DNA from: Flavobacteriaceae bacterium HL-DH10
GTDB taxonomy: Bacteria > Bacteroidota > Bacteroidia > Flavobacteriales > Flavobacteriaceae
Assembly (NCBI GenBank): GCA_031826515.1
Contig: CP134536.1
Coordinates: forward strand, 1,748,001 to 1,812,000
Length of the DNA stretch: 64,000 bases
Reading direction: 5' to 3'
Both the position numbers and the translations under genes were made by a program. Of the stretch, positions 16,855 to 25,729 are shown in pieces. Position 1 is the stretch's first letter. Every line of letters starts with the position of its first letter. The notes under the pieces were generated by a model that was given only the letters and a program-made list of their open reading frames with translations, was not told the DNA's origin and did no database searches.

Positions 16855-19275
16855 TTATTTGATTTTATAATTTAATTTTAGATAGAATGCTTGTCCTGGT
16901 TTTTGTACTCTTAAATTATCGTATAAGGGTTCATCGAGTATATTTTTAATATCAAAACTTATAATTAATTTATTGTTAGGAAAGTTGTAGGTAAGTCCAA
17001 AATCTTGAGCGATTTGTTGTGGAACTTCAAAAAAATCATTTCCTGCTGTATTGCTACCTTGAGGGGGTAAATATGAAAATGTATCGGTAAAATATAGGGT
17101 GTAAAAGAAGTTTAATCGAGAATCTTTTTGAATAGCGTTTTTTATAGAATAGCGTAAACCTCCATTCATAGTAAAAAATGGGGTATTAGGCACGTCTATT
17201 TCTATACCACGATTTATAACTTTTAAAGTTAAACGAGTAATATTAAAGTTGAGTTCTAAATTGTTATTATAGCTATAATTTAATTGAGCCTCTATCCCTT
17301 TAGAACTTCCGTTACCTTGATTTTCATAAAGTATAAGCTCTTCGTCTGGTGTTCTTTCAATGGGTAAACCAATTCTGTCTTTAATATTTCTAGTAAAAAG
17401 GTTTGTTGTTAGAGTAAATTCATGTTTTTTTAATTGAAATGCTCCAAATCGAAACCCTAAATTGTAGTTTTTACTTTGTTCTGGTGTTATACTTGGGTTG
17501 GCTATTACATTATCACCATCATTACCAAAAGTTTCAGTTTCGTTTGGCAAACGAATGGCTTTTTCAGCCGAAGTTAATAGTGTAACTTCGGGAATAATAG
17601 CATATGAAATTGCAAATCCGTATCCATTATATTTTTTATTACTACTTATTATTTCGTCTACTATTATATTGTTTCCTTCGTTATCAGTTTGGTTTTCAGG
17701 ATCTATACTAACTGTTTTTTGTTGATAATGTTTGCCAAATAAATTTGTTTTTAATTTATTATTGAAAGCATTTAACTCATAGGTTAAAGAATAGATGTTT
17801 TTATATAAGTCTCTAGACCCTGTATATGTGTTTTCTGTTGCGGAAGCAAACTCATCTTTATCTTCTCTATCAATACTACTAAATACGTGATTGAATAAAA
17901 CTTTATGAGAATTGTGTAAAGCATAAGATATTCCAGTTCTTACAGACGCTACATTTCTATTAATATAATTATGGATGGGACCATATTCTGTTTTCTCTTG
18001 TTGAGAACCCCATGTGTATTGATATTCATTGCCTTGATAGTCTATTGATCTTTTGCCATTCCAGCTATATGCCCAAGGTAGGGTATCACTAACTACACGG
18101 TTTCTTTTTCCATATAATCCATGAATGTTTACATCTAAACCTTTGGTAAATAAACTTTTCTTTTGGTAGGTTAAGTTTGTAAGTAAAGCATCTGATTCCA
18201 TGAATCGATCTTTATAAGGCATAATAGTAATAAAAGCACCATGTTGAATCTCTTTATAATCATTAGACCCGGTAACTCCAATTAAAAATTGGTCAGCCCA
18301 TTTTACATTAGTAAATCCAATTTGAGCCATTCCTCCTGTAGATTTGTAGGCATCATTAAATCTTCTTGCTGTTATAGGGGTTTGTACACCTCCTAATCCA
18401 GTAACTTTAACTTGACCACCCCAAACTTTATAATCATTGTCTGAATAATTATGAAAAGCAGAACCTTTTACAGTAAAACCAGATTTTTCAAAACGATATA
18501 AGCCATTTAAACTGGTTTGCAATGTGTTAAATGATCCATAAGACACAGAAGCACTGAAGTTTGTTTTTGTAGAATTATGAAGTACAATATTTATGGCGCC
18601 ACCTAAAGCATCGTCTGCCAAATGACCCGGGACAACGCCTTTGTAGATTTCAATTCGTTTTATCATTGATGGAGGAATACTATTTAAACTAAAAGAGGGG
18701 CCATAAATAGAAATTGGTATACCATCAATAAAAATGCGAACAGCACTACCGGTTAATCCATTTAAACTATATTCTACCTGTGATCCTAAACCACCATTTT
18801 GTCTTAATTTAACGCCAACTGTCGTATTTAATAATTCGTTTGTTTGAATATTTCTAACACTTGCTTCTTCCGTTTCTATAACGTTTACAGCAAAACCATC
18901 GTCTTCAATTTTACGTTTTTCAGTTTTAGTTTTTACTAAAACTTCTTGTAAATCCTGATAGTTAGTTAATTCTAAAATACTATTAACTGATTTGATTTTA
19001 GTGTTTAATAGAATTGATTTTGTTACACTTTTAGCGTTAAGAGAATGAATGTTAAGTATGTAATTACCGTAGGGGATATTTTTAAATATAAACTCTCCGT
19101 TTATACCTGCCGATGTTTCTTGTTTAAGATTAGAGTTTTCTAAAACTATTGATGTACCTATTGCTGGCTTATTATTATCAAACAATACATAACCTGTAAT
19201 ATTTCCGTTTTGACTAAAAGCAGAATAGCTTAAAAACAATATTAAAACGGTGACATAAATTTTAATAGGAATCAT
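16855..19275 (-). CDS. TonB-dependent receptor with carboxypeptidase-like N-terminal domain
   Basis: Outer-membrane active transporter, 806 residues. A signal peptide (residues 1-21, ending AFSQ) is followed by a CarboxypepD_reg-like domain (about 25-105), a plug domain (about 115-225, with VRIFIDGIPI and RIEIYKGVVPGHLADDALGGAINI) and a beta-barrel ending in an aromatic-flanked C-terminal strand (AFYLKLNYKIK). It heads a two-gene operon with the DUF4374 lipoprotein. Its promoter has a TTAG-N-CTAA-type palindrome over the -33 element, also found before the heme receptor gene, so iron or another metal is the likely signal. The substrate is unknown. Confidence 0.92.
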   Translation of the reverse strand: MIPIKIYVTVLILFLSYSAFSQNGNITGYVLFDNNKPAIGTSIVLENSNLKQETSAGINGEFIFKNIPYGNYILNIHSLNAKSVTKSILLNTKIKSVNSILELTNYQDLQEVLVKTKTEKRKIEDDGFAVNVIETEEASVRNIQTNELLNTTVGVKLRQNGGLGSQVEYSLNGLTGSAVRIFIDGIPISIYGPSFSLNSIPPSMIKRIEIYKGVVPGHLADDALGGAINIVLHNSTKTNFSASVSYGSFNTLQTSLNGLYRFEKSGFTVKGSAFHNYSDNDYKVWGGQVKVTGLGGVQTPITARRFNDAYKSTGGMAQIGFTNVKWADQFLIGVTGSNDYKEIQHGAFITIMPYKDRFMESDALLTNLTYQKKSLFTKGLDVNIHGLYGKRNRVVSDTLPWAYSWNGKRSIDYQGNEYQYTWGSQQEKTEYGPIHNYINRNVASVRTGISYALHNSHKVLFNHVFSSIDREDKDEFASATENTYTGSRDLYKNIYSLTYELNAFNNKLKTNLFGKHYQQKTVSIDPENQTDNEGNNIIVDEIISSNKKYNGYGFAISYAIIPEVTLLTSAEKAIRLPNETETFGNDGDNVIANPSITPEQSKNYNLGFRFGAFQLKKHEFTLTTNLFTRNIKDRIGLPIERTPDEELILYENQGNGSSKGIEAQLNYSYNNNLELNFNITRLTLKVINRGIEIDVPNTPFFTMNGGLRYSIKNAIQKDSRLNFFYTLYFTDTFSYLPPQGSNTAGNDFFEVPQQIAQDFGLTYNFPNNKLIISFDIKNILDEPLYDNLRVQKPGQAFYLKLNYKIK

Positions 19276-19289
19276 GAATAAATTTTTGT

Positions 19290-19321
19290 CAAAAATAACC
19301 TTATTTATATTTAGTCCAAAT
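19290..19321 (-). promoter_or_regulatory. Promoter and palindromic operator of the DUF4374-linked receptor
   Basis: Minus-strand -7 box TATTTTTG (19297-19290) and a TTG (19319-19317) are 19 bases apart, matching the Bacteroidota promoter. The -33 element lies inside a near-palindrome ATTTAG-T-CCAAAT (19309-19321), one base away from the perfect version at 57272-57284. A repressor bound here would cover the -33 element. Confidence 0.6.
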
Positions 19322-19526
19322 AAAAATAAAAGTTTTAATGATAATTTGTTTTATGATAAGCTATCATGTATTTTTAAAAATATATTAAGGATATAATTGA
19401 ATATTTAATAAAATAAAATCGTTATTTTAAATAAATCTAAATAAAAGGACTCGTGATTAATGAGTGTTATAAAGGGATGATTCCTTAAAATAGTATAAAT
19501 ATTTTTTAAAAAAAATGGATTGGTAA

Positions 19527-20627
19527 TTAGAATTCAAATTTTAACTGAACGCTAATAGATTTTTTTTCTATTGGCGTTTTTGGTTTTTCAGTATTTAAAT
19601 TAGACATAGAAATACCAAGTAATCGTACCGAATTATTCAATTTTTCTTGATACAATAACTCTTTTGCTGTTTCTAAAATAATATCGGTATCTCTTATATA
19701 ATAAGGCAGTGTTTTACTTCTGGTTTGCAAAGAGAAGTCACTATATTTTATTTTTAAAGTGACTGTTTTGCCAGCAACTTTGCTTTTAGTTAAGCGTTTG
19801 GAAACTTCATCAGCAATATGTTTTAGCTTTTTAAGCATGAATACTTCACTTGATAAATTTTCACTAAAAGTACGTTCGGCAGCTAAACTTTTTCTAATCC
19901 GGTTTGGCTTTACTTCACTATTATGGATTCCTCGAACTACATAGTAGTAATAACGACCAGATTTACCAAAATTTTCATCTAACCACTCCATAGATTTTTG
20001 TTTTAAATCTAAGCCCGTAAAAATGCCTTTTTGGTACATTTTTTCTGCCGTTACTTTTCCAACCCCATAAAATTTTCTAATGTCTAACTGTTCTAAAAAT
20101 TCAATAACCTCTTCTGGATTTACTACTTTTTGTCCGTTAGGTTTGTTATAATCACTTGCAATTTTAGCAATAAATTTATTTATAGAAATACCTGCGGAAG
20201 CTGTTAAACCAACCTCATTAAATATTCGTTCACGAATTTCTTTAGCAATTAAAGAAGCGCTTGGGTTTCCTTTTTTGTTTTCAGTAACATCTAAATAAGC
20301 TTCGTCTAACGAAAGCGGTTCTACCAAATCGGTATAATCATAAAATATTTTGCGAATTTTTTTAGAGATTTCTGTATATCTATCAAAATGAGTTTTTACG
20401 AAAATAAGATCAGGACATAATTTGATTGCTAAATTCCCAGACATAGCACTTTTTACTCCAAATTTTCTAGCCTCGTAACTCGCAGCACTTATCACACCAC
20501 GTTTACCACCACCGCCTACAGCAATGGGTTTCCCTTTTAAATCGGGGTTATCCATTTGTTCAACAGATGCAAAAAAGGCATCCATATCTACATGAATAAT
20601 TTTTCTAATTGGTAAATCGTTTGACAT
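19527..20627 (-). CDS. dinB: DNA polymerase IV (Y-family translesion polymerase)
   Basis: Error-prone polymerase that bypasses lesions, 366 residues. The catalytic acidic residues are in HVDMDAFFASVEQ (Asp14) and PLSLDEAYLDV. The palm/finger ISAASYEARKFGV region, helix-hairpin-helix (FYGVGKVTAEKM) and little-finger domain (about 250-345) follow in order. The C-terminal VQLKFEF segment could be a beta-clamp-binding tail. Upstream lies a REP-like palindrome, then the divergent CYTH gene. Confidence 0.95.
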   Translation of the reverse strand: MSNDLPIRKIIHVDMDAFFASVEQMDNPDLKGKPIAVGGGGKRGVISAASYEARKFGVKSAMSGNLAIKLCPDLIFVKTHFDRYTEISKKIRKIFYDYTDLVEPLSLDEAYLDVTENKKGNPSASLIAKEIRERIFNEVGLTASAGISINKFIAKIASDYNKPNGQKVVNPEEVIEFLEQLDIRKFYGVGKVTAEKMYQKGIFTGLDLKQKSMEWLDENFGKSGRYYYYVVRGIHNSEVKPNRIRKSLAAERTFSENLSSEVFMLKKLKHIADEVSKRLTKSKVAGKTVTLKIKYSDFSLQTRSKTLPYYIRDTDIILETAKELLYQEKLNNSVRLLGISMSNLNTEKPKTPIEKKSISVQLKFEF

Positions 20628-20642
20628 AGTGTAAATTTAGGC

Positions 20643-20662
20643 ATTCTTGTGAAGGCAAGAAT
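20643..20662. repeat. REP-like palindrome, copy 2
   Basis: ATTCTTGTGAAGGCAAGAAT, with stem changes relative to the ATTCCTGC-GAAG-GCAGGAAT copies that keep most pairing. It lies in the gap between dinB and the CYTH gene. Confidence 0.6.
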
Positions 20663-20711
20663 CTCAATTAATAAAATTAATGAAAATATACCCGTTTTTT
20701 CGGGCTAAATT

Positions 20712-21182
20712 ATGATAGAAATAGAACGGAAGTTTTTAGTAAAGTCGGATACTTATAAAGAGGAAGCTTTTAAAAAAAACAGAATTGTTCAAGGATATTT
20801 AAATTCTCATAAAGAAAGAACGGTTCGTGTTAGACTAAAAGGAGATAAGGGGTTTATAACAGTTAAAGGACAATCTTCAAAAAATGGATTATCACGTTTT
20901 GAATGGGAAAAAGAAATTAATAGTTCAGAGGTAGAAGCGTTATTAAAACTTTGTGAATCAGGTGTTATTGATAAAATACGTTATGAGGTCAAAATAAAAA
21001 ACCATATTTTTGAAGTAGACGAGTTTTTTGGAGATAATGAAGGTTTAGTTATTGCTGAAGTTGAATTAAAAAGTGAAAATGAAACCTTTGAAAAACCCGA
21101 TTGGTTAGGAGAAGAAGTTACAGGAGATGTTAAATATTATAACGCTATGTTAAGTGAAAATCCTTATAAAAACTGGGATTAA
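20712..21182 (+). CDS. CYTH-domain protein (triphosphate tunnel fold)
   Basis: Probable inorganic triphosphatase or related enzyme of the CYTH family, 156 residues. The diagnostic N-terminal ExExK motif reads EIERK (Glu3, Glu5, Lys7), and the alternating charged strands (RTVRVRLKGDKGFITVKG, FEWEKEI, EVDEFFGDNEGLVIAEVEL) are those of the tunnel fold. The substrate in this subfamily is usually tripolyphosphate, but was not determined here. It is followed 17 bases later by a lipoprotein gene. Confidence 0.9.
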   Translation: MIEIERKFLVKSDTYKEEAFKKNRIVQGYLNSHKERTVRVRLKGDKGFITVKGQSSKNGLSRFEWEKEINSSEVEALLKLCESGVIDKIRYEVKIKNHIFEVDEFFGDNEGLVIAEVELKSENETFEKPDWLGEEVTGDVKYYNAMLSENPYKNWD

Positions 21183-21199
21183 TTTTAAAAATTATACAG

Positions 21200-21739
21200 A
21201 TGAAGAAGCTAATATTTTTAATGTTTATTTTAATCTTTTTTGTAGCCTGCAAAGAAGAATCAAAAACATCAATTTCAAATATAGAAGAAAACACACCAGA
21301 ACTTATTGAGGAAAAAATAGATTCTATAGTAGAAATAGAACCTGTTAAAAAATCAGTAAAAGACATCAAAGATGAATTACATGCTAAAGGCTTTAAAACT
21401 TTTGATTATGTTGATGAAAAAACCCAAGACACTATTTTAATGCAACGATATTTTATGGTGTTTTTAAAAAGCGGTCCAATACGATCTCAAAATGAAGAAG
21501 AAGCCGAACTTTTGCAAAAAGAACATTTAGCACATTTAACAAAAATGTATGAATTAGGTTATGCCGATATTTCAGGACCTTTTGGTGATGATGGCGATAT
21601 TAGAGGTGTAACTATTTACAATGTACCAACACTTAAAATAGCAGATAGTTTAGCCCATGCAGATCCTATGGTTAAAGCAGGACGTTTAGAAATTGAAATA
21701 CATCCATGGTGGGCAGCAAAAGGAGGATCTTTAAAATAA
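21200..21739 (+). CDS. Lipoprotein with YCII-like domain
   Basis: A 179-residue protein with a lipoprotein signal (lipobox FFVAC), a short Glu/Ser-rich linker and a C-terminal YCII-like domain (about residues 85-170: RYFMVFLKSGP, then HLAHLTKMYELGYADISGPF, then DPMVKAGRLEIEIHPWW). YCII domains are small ferredoxin-like folds, usually cytoplasmic, so an exported lipidated version is a less common arrangement. The biochemical role is unknown. It overlaps the next gene by about 34 bases if that gene starts at its first ATG. Confidence 0.8.
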   Translation: MKKLIFLMFILIFFVACKEESKTSISNIEENTPELIEEKIDSIVEIEPVKKSVKDIKDELHAKGFKTFDYVDEKTQDTILMQRYFMVFLKSGPIRSQNEEEAELLQKEHLAHLTKMYELGYADISGPFGDDGDIRGVTIYNVPTLKIADSLAHADPMVKAGRLEIEIHPWWAAKGGSLK

Positions 21740-22614
21740 TACTTAAACTTATTAAGATTATTTTACAGTTTATTAATGTTACATCTATTGTAGCATTACT
21801 AACGGCACATTTTGTTATAAAAGAGCGAACTTTTTTGTCTTCATTGATTTTCTATGCGCTTCCTTTACCTATAATTATTGTTGTCGTTTTGTTTATTTCC
21901 ATTGTTCTTACTAAAAAATGGAGACGATTTAATTTAATACTGGCTTCAATATTATTACTGGTATGGTTAAGTAAAAGCTTTAAGCTACATATTCCAGATG
22001 ATATTAATAAATCAGATTTAGAAATAGTTTTTTGGAATGCTTCAAGAGCTAACGATTTTCAAATGGCTTTTAATAAAAATGAAGGGGTGCCAGATGTAAT
22101 GGTTTTAGTAGAATCAAAAAAAAATGATATTGAAGAATTTAAAAGGAAATATCCTAATTATTATTTTTATGAATCTGATAGAGAGTTATTTGTTTTTTCA
22201 AAAGCACCATTAATTATTGAGAGTGAAAACAAATCAAAGTTTAGTACAACAGTTATAAATTTTAAAACGTTTGGGATTAATTTTTATGCCGTTGATGTTA
22301 CAGGAAGTTTTGATGTTCCTAGAGAATGGGGGCTGAATTATGTAAATAAACAAATTAACAGAAAAGATAATACTATTGTTTTAGGTGATTTTAATGTGCC
22401 TTATGAATCTATTTATTTAAAGCAATTTAAAAAAGGTTTTAATCATGCATTTAACGAAAAAGGGAATGGGTTTAGAGAAACGTGGTATAATAATATTCCT
22501 TTGCTTTCTTTAGATCATATTTGGGTTTCTAAAGATTTAAAGGTTTTAAAAACGGAGAAGTTTTATACTAAGGAATCTGATCATAGTATGTTAAAAACTT
22601 ATATAAGGAAATAA
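21706..22614 (+). CDS. Endonuclease/exonuclease/phosphatase-family membrane protein
   Basis: A 302-residue protein with two or three N-terminal membrane segments (about residues 12-35, 45-70 and 75-90) and a C-terminal EEP-fold domain. The domain shows VFWNASRAND, the metal Glu in VMVLVESKK, the catalytic GDFNVP (substrate Asp and Asn), and the terminal SLDHIWVSK and SDHSML. It probably cleaves a phosphodiester or phosphate ester on the periplasmic face; the substrate is unknown. The ATG at 21706 lies inside the upstream gene and has no clear ribosome-binding site, so the true start is uncertain. Confidence 0.82.
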   Translation: MVGSKRRIFKIILKLIKIILQFINVTSIVALLTAHFVIKERTFLSSLIFYALPLPIIIVVVLFISIVLTKKWRRFNLILASILLLVWLSKSFKLHIPDDINKSDLEIVFWNASRANDFQMAFNKNEGVPDVMVLVESKKNDIEEFKRKYPNYYFYESDRELFVFSKAPLIIESENKSKFSTTVINFKTFGINFYAVDVTGSFDVPREWGLNYVNKQINRKDNTIVLGDFNVPYESIYLKQFKKGFNHAFNEKGNGFRETWYNNIPLLSLDHIWVSKDLKVLKTEKFYTKESDHSMLKTYIRK

Positions 22615-22616
22615 CT

Positions 22617-24968
22617 TTATTCTGAAATTGTAATCCATCGTTTAGCCTCATTACCAAATTCATCAACAACAGTAATAAGGTGTTTACCTGCTTTAGGAAT
22701 AATAGCTAACTCGTGAATGTCTTTAGTGCTTCCAATATACCTTTCATCAATATACCAAAATACTGTTGTTTCAGGTTTTGAATGCGCTATTTTTAAGATG
22801 AGATCATTCGTTTTTCCATCAAAGTCTTTTGGTAAAAAAATGGTGTTATTTTCTTTCGGATAGATAAATTGAATAGACACCCTATTTTCACCTAAACAAT
22901 CATCTCTAAATTTTGGCAACGGTTTATAAAACGGGTTTTTAGTTTTGTAATAATAAGCCATTAGTGGAGGTAATACAAACCAAGATTTATGCTTTATGTT
23001 ATTGATGTCTACACATGAGGAATTTACTTGAAATGTTTCTGTTTTATCTAAATGCACAAGAATATGATACGGACAAGGCTCTGTTTTTAATCCGCTTATT
23101 TGGATAAATTTATTTTCTATATCATCGCAATTTTGTGACGCGCGATAGCCACTTTTTTTACAAATCGATATTTTTTGCATGTCGTCAAAAGGTTTTGAAA
23201 ACCAATCGCTGTTTGGTAATAAATCGAACACATCAAATAAAATAGGTGCTGCTGTTTGCACACCAACTAATCCTGGTCGACCTTCGCCATCGGCATTGCC
23301 TACCCAAACACCTACTACATAATCTTTGGTGCTTCCAATAGCCCAAGCATCACGAAATCCAAAGCTAGTACCTGTTTTCCAGGCAATTTGTTTAGAGCCA
23401 TCAAAAAACTCCCAATTTTCATCACTTTCAGGTCTGTTTACTTCTTTTAAACTTTCATAAGTTAAATAAACAGAAGCGGCATCAAATAAGGTTTTATCAT
23501 TTGTTTTTTTTCCGAAGTCAATATGTTTTGAGGCTAGAAAAGTAGGTTCGCAAAATTCATTTGAGAAATATTCGCTAGAAGTTTCAGAATAATGATTTAA
23601 GGTTGAAGAAAGTGCTGCATAACTTTTACATAAATCCCATAAGTTGCTTTCGGCACCACCAAGAATTAAAGATAATCCATAATGATTGGCATTATATTTT
23701 AAATCTTTAAGATGTAATTCTTTTAGATAATGGTGAAATCTATCCAATCCAAATGTTTGTAACATACGAACAGCAGGCACATTTAAAGACCTTGATAAAG
23801 CGCGACTAGCAGGTACAGCACCATCGTAGGTTTTATTATAATTTTCAGGGTTGTAACTTCCAAATTGAGTTGGCACATCGGTAACTAAAGAATTAGGAAG
23901 CATATCGCCAGCATCTAACATGGCTGCGTATAAAAAAGGTTTTAAAATACTACCTGTGCTTCGGGGTTTATTAATAATATCTACATCTTTTTGATGTGCT
24001 TTATCAGTTGGAGTGTTGCCTATATAAGCTAAAACTTGTCGTGTTTTCACATCTAAAACTAAAACGGCAGCATTGTAAATTTCATTCTGACTTAATTGGT
24101 TATAATGACTTTTAACAATATGATTAACTCGTTTTTGAAGTTTAGCATCTATAGTTGTTTGTATGCGTTTTCCTTTATTTAATTGCACTACTTTTTGTAA
24201 TAGATGAGGTGCTGTTTGAGGCAGCGGATAGGGTTTTTGTGGCAGGCCTTCTATAATAGATAAGTTATAAGTAAGTGAATCTATAATTTGATTTTTAAGT
24301 AATTTTTTAAGAAGACTATTCCGTTTTTGTAACAATCGTTCTTGATTTTTACCTGGGTAAATTAAGCTAGGAGCATTTGGTAGGACTGCTAAGGTGGCGT
24401 TTTCTGCCCAAGATAACTCGTTTGCCTTTCTATTAAAATAACGCCATGAAGCGGCATCGAGTCCAATAACATTGCCTCCAAAAGGCGCATTGCTACTATA
24501 ATAGGCTAATATCGTTTCTTTTGATGCTCGAAATTCTAATCTTGTGGCTAAAATAAGTTCTTTTAGTTTTTCAAAATAAGTTCTTTTTTGTCCTTTTCTA
24601 GATAAGCGAATCACTTGTTGTGTTAGTGTACTGCCTCCTCTTTTTATGCCTCCAGACTTTAAATTATTTCTTAAAGCTTTAAATATTGAAATAGGATTAA
24701 ACCCCGGGTGTTTATAAAAGTATTCATCTTCAAATTGAATAATGCAGGTTTTAAATTTTTCAGGAACACTATCGTTATATGGAAACCGCCATTGTCCATC
24801 TGAAGCTATTTGTGCTCCTAAAAGTTCATTATTTGCGCTTGTTATTATAGTAGCTGTAGGGTCTTTAAATAACAATTTTGGTAAACAAAAATAATAGGCA
24901 ATCAAAATGATGGTTATGATTACAGATTTTATTTTATGATGTTTTATGTAGTTTGTTATTTTGTTCAT
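22617..24968 (-). CDS. pbpC: Penicillin-binding protein 1C
   Basis: Bifunctional peptidoglycan synthase anchored by one N-terminal membrane helix (about residues 14-30), 783 residues. The glycosyltransferase family 51 domain has the catalytic Glu in FEDEYFYKHPGF and GGSTLTQQV. The transpeptidase domain has the active-site Ser in GSILKPF, SLNVPAVR and KTGTSFGFRDAW. A C-terminal BiPBP_C-type beta domain follows (about 690-783). The gene normally forms an operon with the alpha-2-macroglobulin gene; here a DUF559 cassette lies between them. Confidence 0.95.
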   Translation of the reverse strand: MNKITNYIKHHKIKSVIITIILIAYYFCLPKLLFKDPTATIITSANNELLGAQIASDGQWRFPYNDSVPEKFKTCIIQFEDEYFYKHPGFNPISIFKALRNNLKSGGIKRGGSTLTQQVIRLSRKGQKRTYFEKLKELILATRLEFRASKETILAYYSSNAPFGGNVIGLDAASWRYFNRKANELSWAENATLAVLPNAPSLIYPGKNQERLLQKRNSLLKKLLKNQIIDSLTYNLSIIEGLPQKPYPLPQTAPHLLQKVVQLNKGKRIQTTIDAKLQKRVNHIVKSHYNQLSQNEIYNAAVLVLDVKTRQVLAYIGNTPTDKAHQKDVDIINKPRSTGSILKPFLYAAMLDAGDMLPNSLVTDVPTQFGSYNPENYNKTYDGAVPASRALSRSLNVPAVRMLQTFGLDRFHHYLKELHLKDLKYNANHYGLSLILGGAESNLWDLCKSYAALSSTLNHYSETSSEYFSNEFCEPTFLASKHIDFGKKTNDKTLFDAASVYLTYESLKEVNRPESDENWEFFDGSKQIAWKTGTSFGFRDAWAIGSTKDYVVGVWVGNADGEGRPGLVGVQTAAPILFDVFDLLPNSDWFSKPFDDMQKISICKKSGYRASQNCDDIENKFIQISGLKTEPCPYHILVHLDKTETFQVNSSCVDINNIKHKSWFVLPPLMAYYYKTKNPFYKPLPKFRDDCLGENRVSIQFIYPKENNTIFLPKDFDGKTNDLILKIAHSKPETTVFWYIDERYIGSTKDIHELAIIPKAGKHLITVVDEFGNEAKRWITISE

Positions 24969-24973
24969 TTTTT

Positions 24974-25158
24974 ACCCTTTCGTCTTTGATTTCTTTTCTG
25001 AAATCAAATCCACCTTCCCTTTTTTAAGGGAAGGAATTGCTTATAGTTTTAATTTGAAGTCACGTTCCATTATAATGTTTCAATTTTTTTAAATTCTCCT
25101 CCTTGTTTCAAGGAGGAGTGGATTTGGTTTCCCTAAAAGAAACCGAAGACGAGGTGGT
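24974..25158. repeat. Structured repeat element with inverted arms, left copy
   Basis: About 185 bases with terminal inverted arms of about 60 bases. Each arm reads ACC, CGTCTT, a hairpin (GATTTC/GAAATC on one side, GGTTTC/GAAACC on the other), the constant AAATCCAC and a second hairpin (CCTTCCC/GGGAAGG or CTCCTCC/GGAGGAG). A second copy lies at 25544-25717. The element starts five bases from the pbpC start and ends at the DUF559 stop codon. Confidence 0.8.
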
Positions 25159-25159
25159 T

Positions 25160-25519
25160 TTAATCTTTAAAATGATTTGCTATCTCATCCAAAACTTCAG
25201 GTAGATTTTCAAAAACTAATTTGTTTTCAAATCGAATGACTTTAAAACCTAATTCTTCTAAAATTAGAGTTCTTTCATGATCATAATTTTGTTGTGCAAA
25301 ATCTAAATGAATAGCGCCGTCTAATTCTATTATTAGTTTTTCTGAAGGACAGTAAAAATCTACTATAAAATTTTTAATGCTATGTTGTCTTCTGAATTTT
25401 CTGTTTTTAAGTTGTTTTCTTTGAAGAGATTTCCATAATGTAGCTTCTGCTGGAGTTAAATTTTTTCGTAATTCTTTTCTCCTTTCTTCTAAGTATTTAT
25501 AGTTGTGAATTTGTTTCAT
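25160..25519 (-). CDS. DUF559 endonuclease-domain protein
   Basis: A 119-residue protein of the DUF559 family, which has a Vsr/restriction-endonuclease-like fold. The catalytic core appears as IVDFYCPSEKLIIELDG, consistent with a D...ExD arrangement, followed by IRFENKLVFENLPEVL. The N-terminus is rich in Arg and Lys (RRKELRKNLTPAEATLWKSL), as usual for the family, with no signal peptide. Near-identical structured repeats abut it on both sides, and the stop codon touches the left repeat. Activity and target are unknown; by analogy with transposase-linked palindromes it may act on the repeat arms, but this is inference. Confidence 0.88.
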   Translation of the reverse strand: MKQIHNYKYLEERRKELRKNLTPAEATLWKSLQRKQLKNRKFRRQHSIKNFIVDFYCPSEKLIIELDGAIHLDFAQQNYDHERTLILEELGFKVIRFENKLVFENLPEVLDEIANHFKD

Positions 25520-25543
25520 GTTTTTAAACTTATAGATTTTTTA

Positions 25544-25717
25544 ACCCTTCCGTCTTTAAATCTGATAAGATTTAAATCCACCTTCCCTTGTAAGGGAAGG
25601 AATTGTTTCAATTAAAAATTACGTTTTATTATAATAGTTTCTACTTTTTAAATTCTCCTCCTTGTTTTAAGGAGGAGTGGATTTGGTTTCCCTAAAAGAA
25701 ACCAAAGACGAGGTGGT
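25544..25717. repeat. Structured repeat element with inverted arms, right copy
   Basis: Direct repeat of the element at 24974-25158, about 174 bases. The stretch from AAATTCTCC to GAGGTGGTT is nearly identical between copies. The first hairpin of the left arm has changed on both sides (TTAAATC/GATTTAA in place of GATTTC/GAAATC), which keeps pairing. It ends 12 bases from the alpha-2-macroglobulin stop codon. Confidence 0.8.
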
Positions 25718-25729
25718 TCTAAAAACCAA

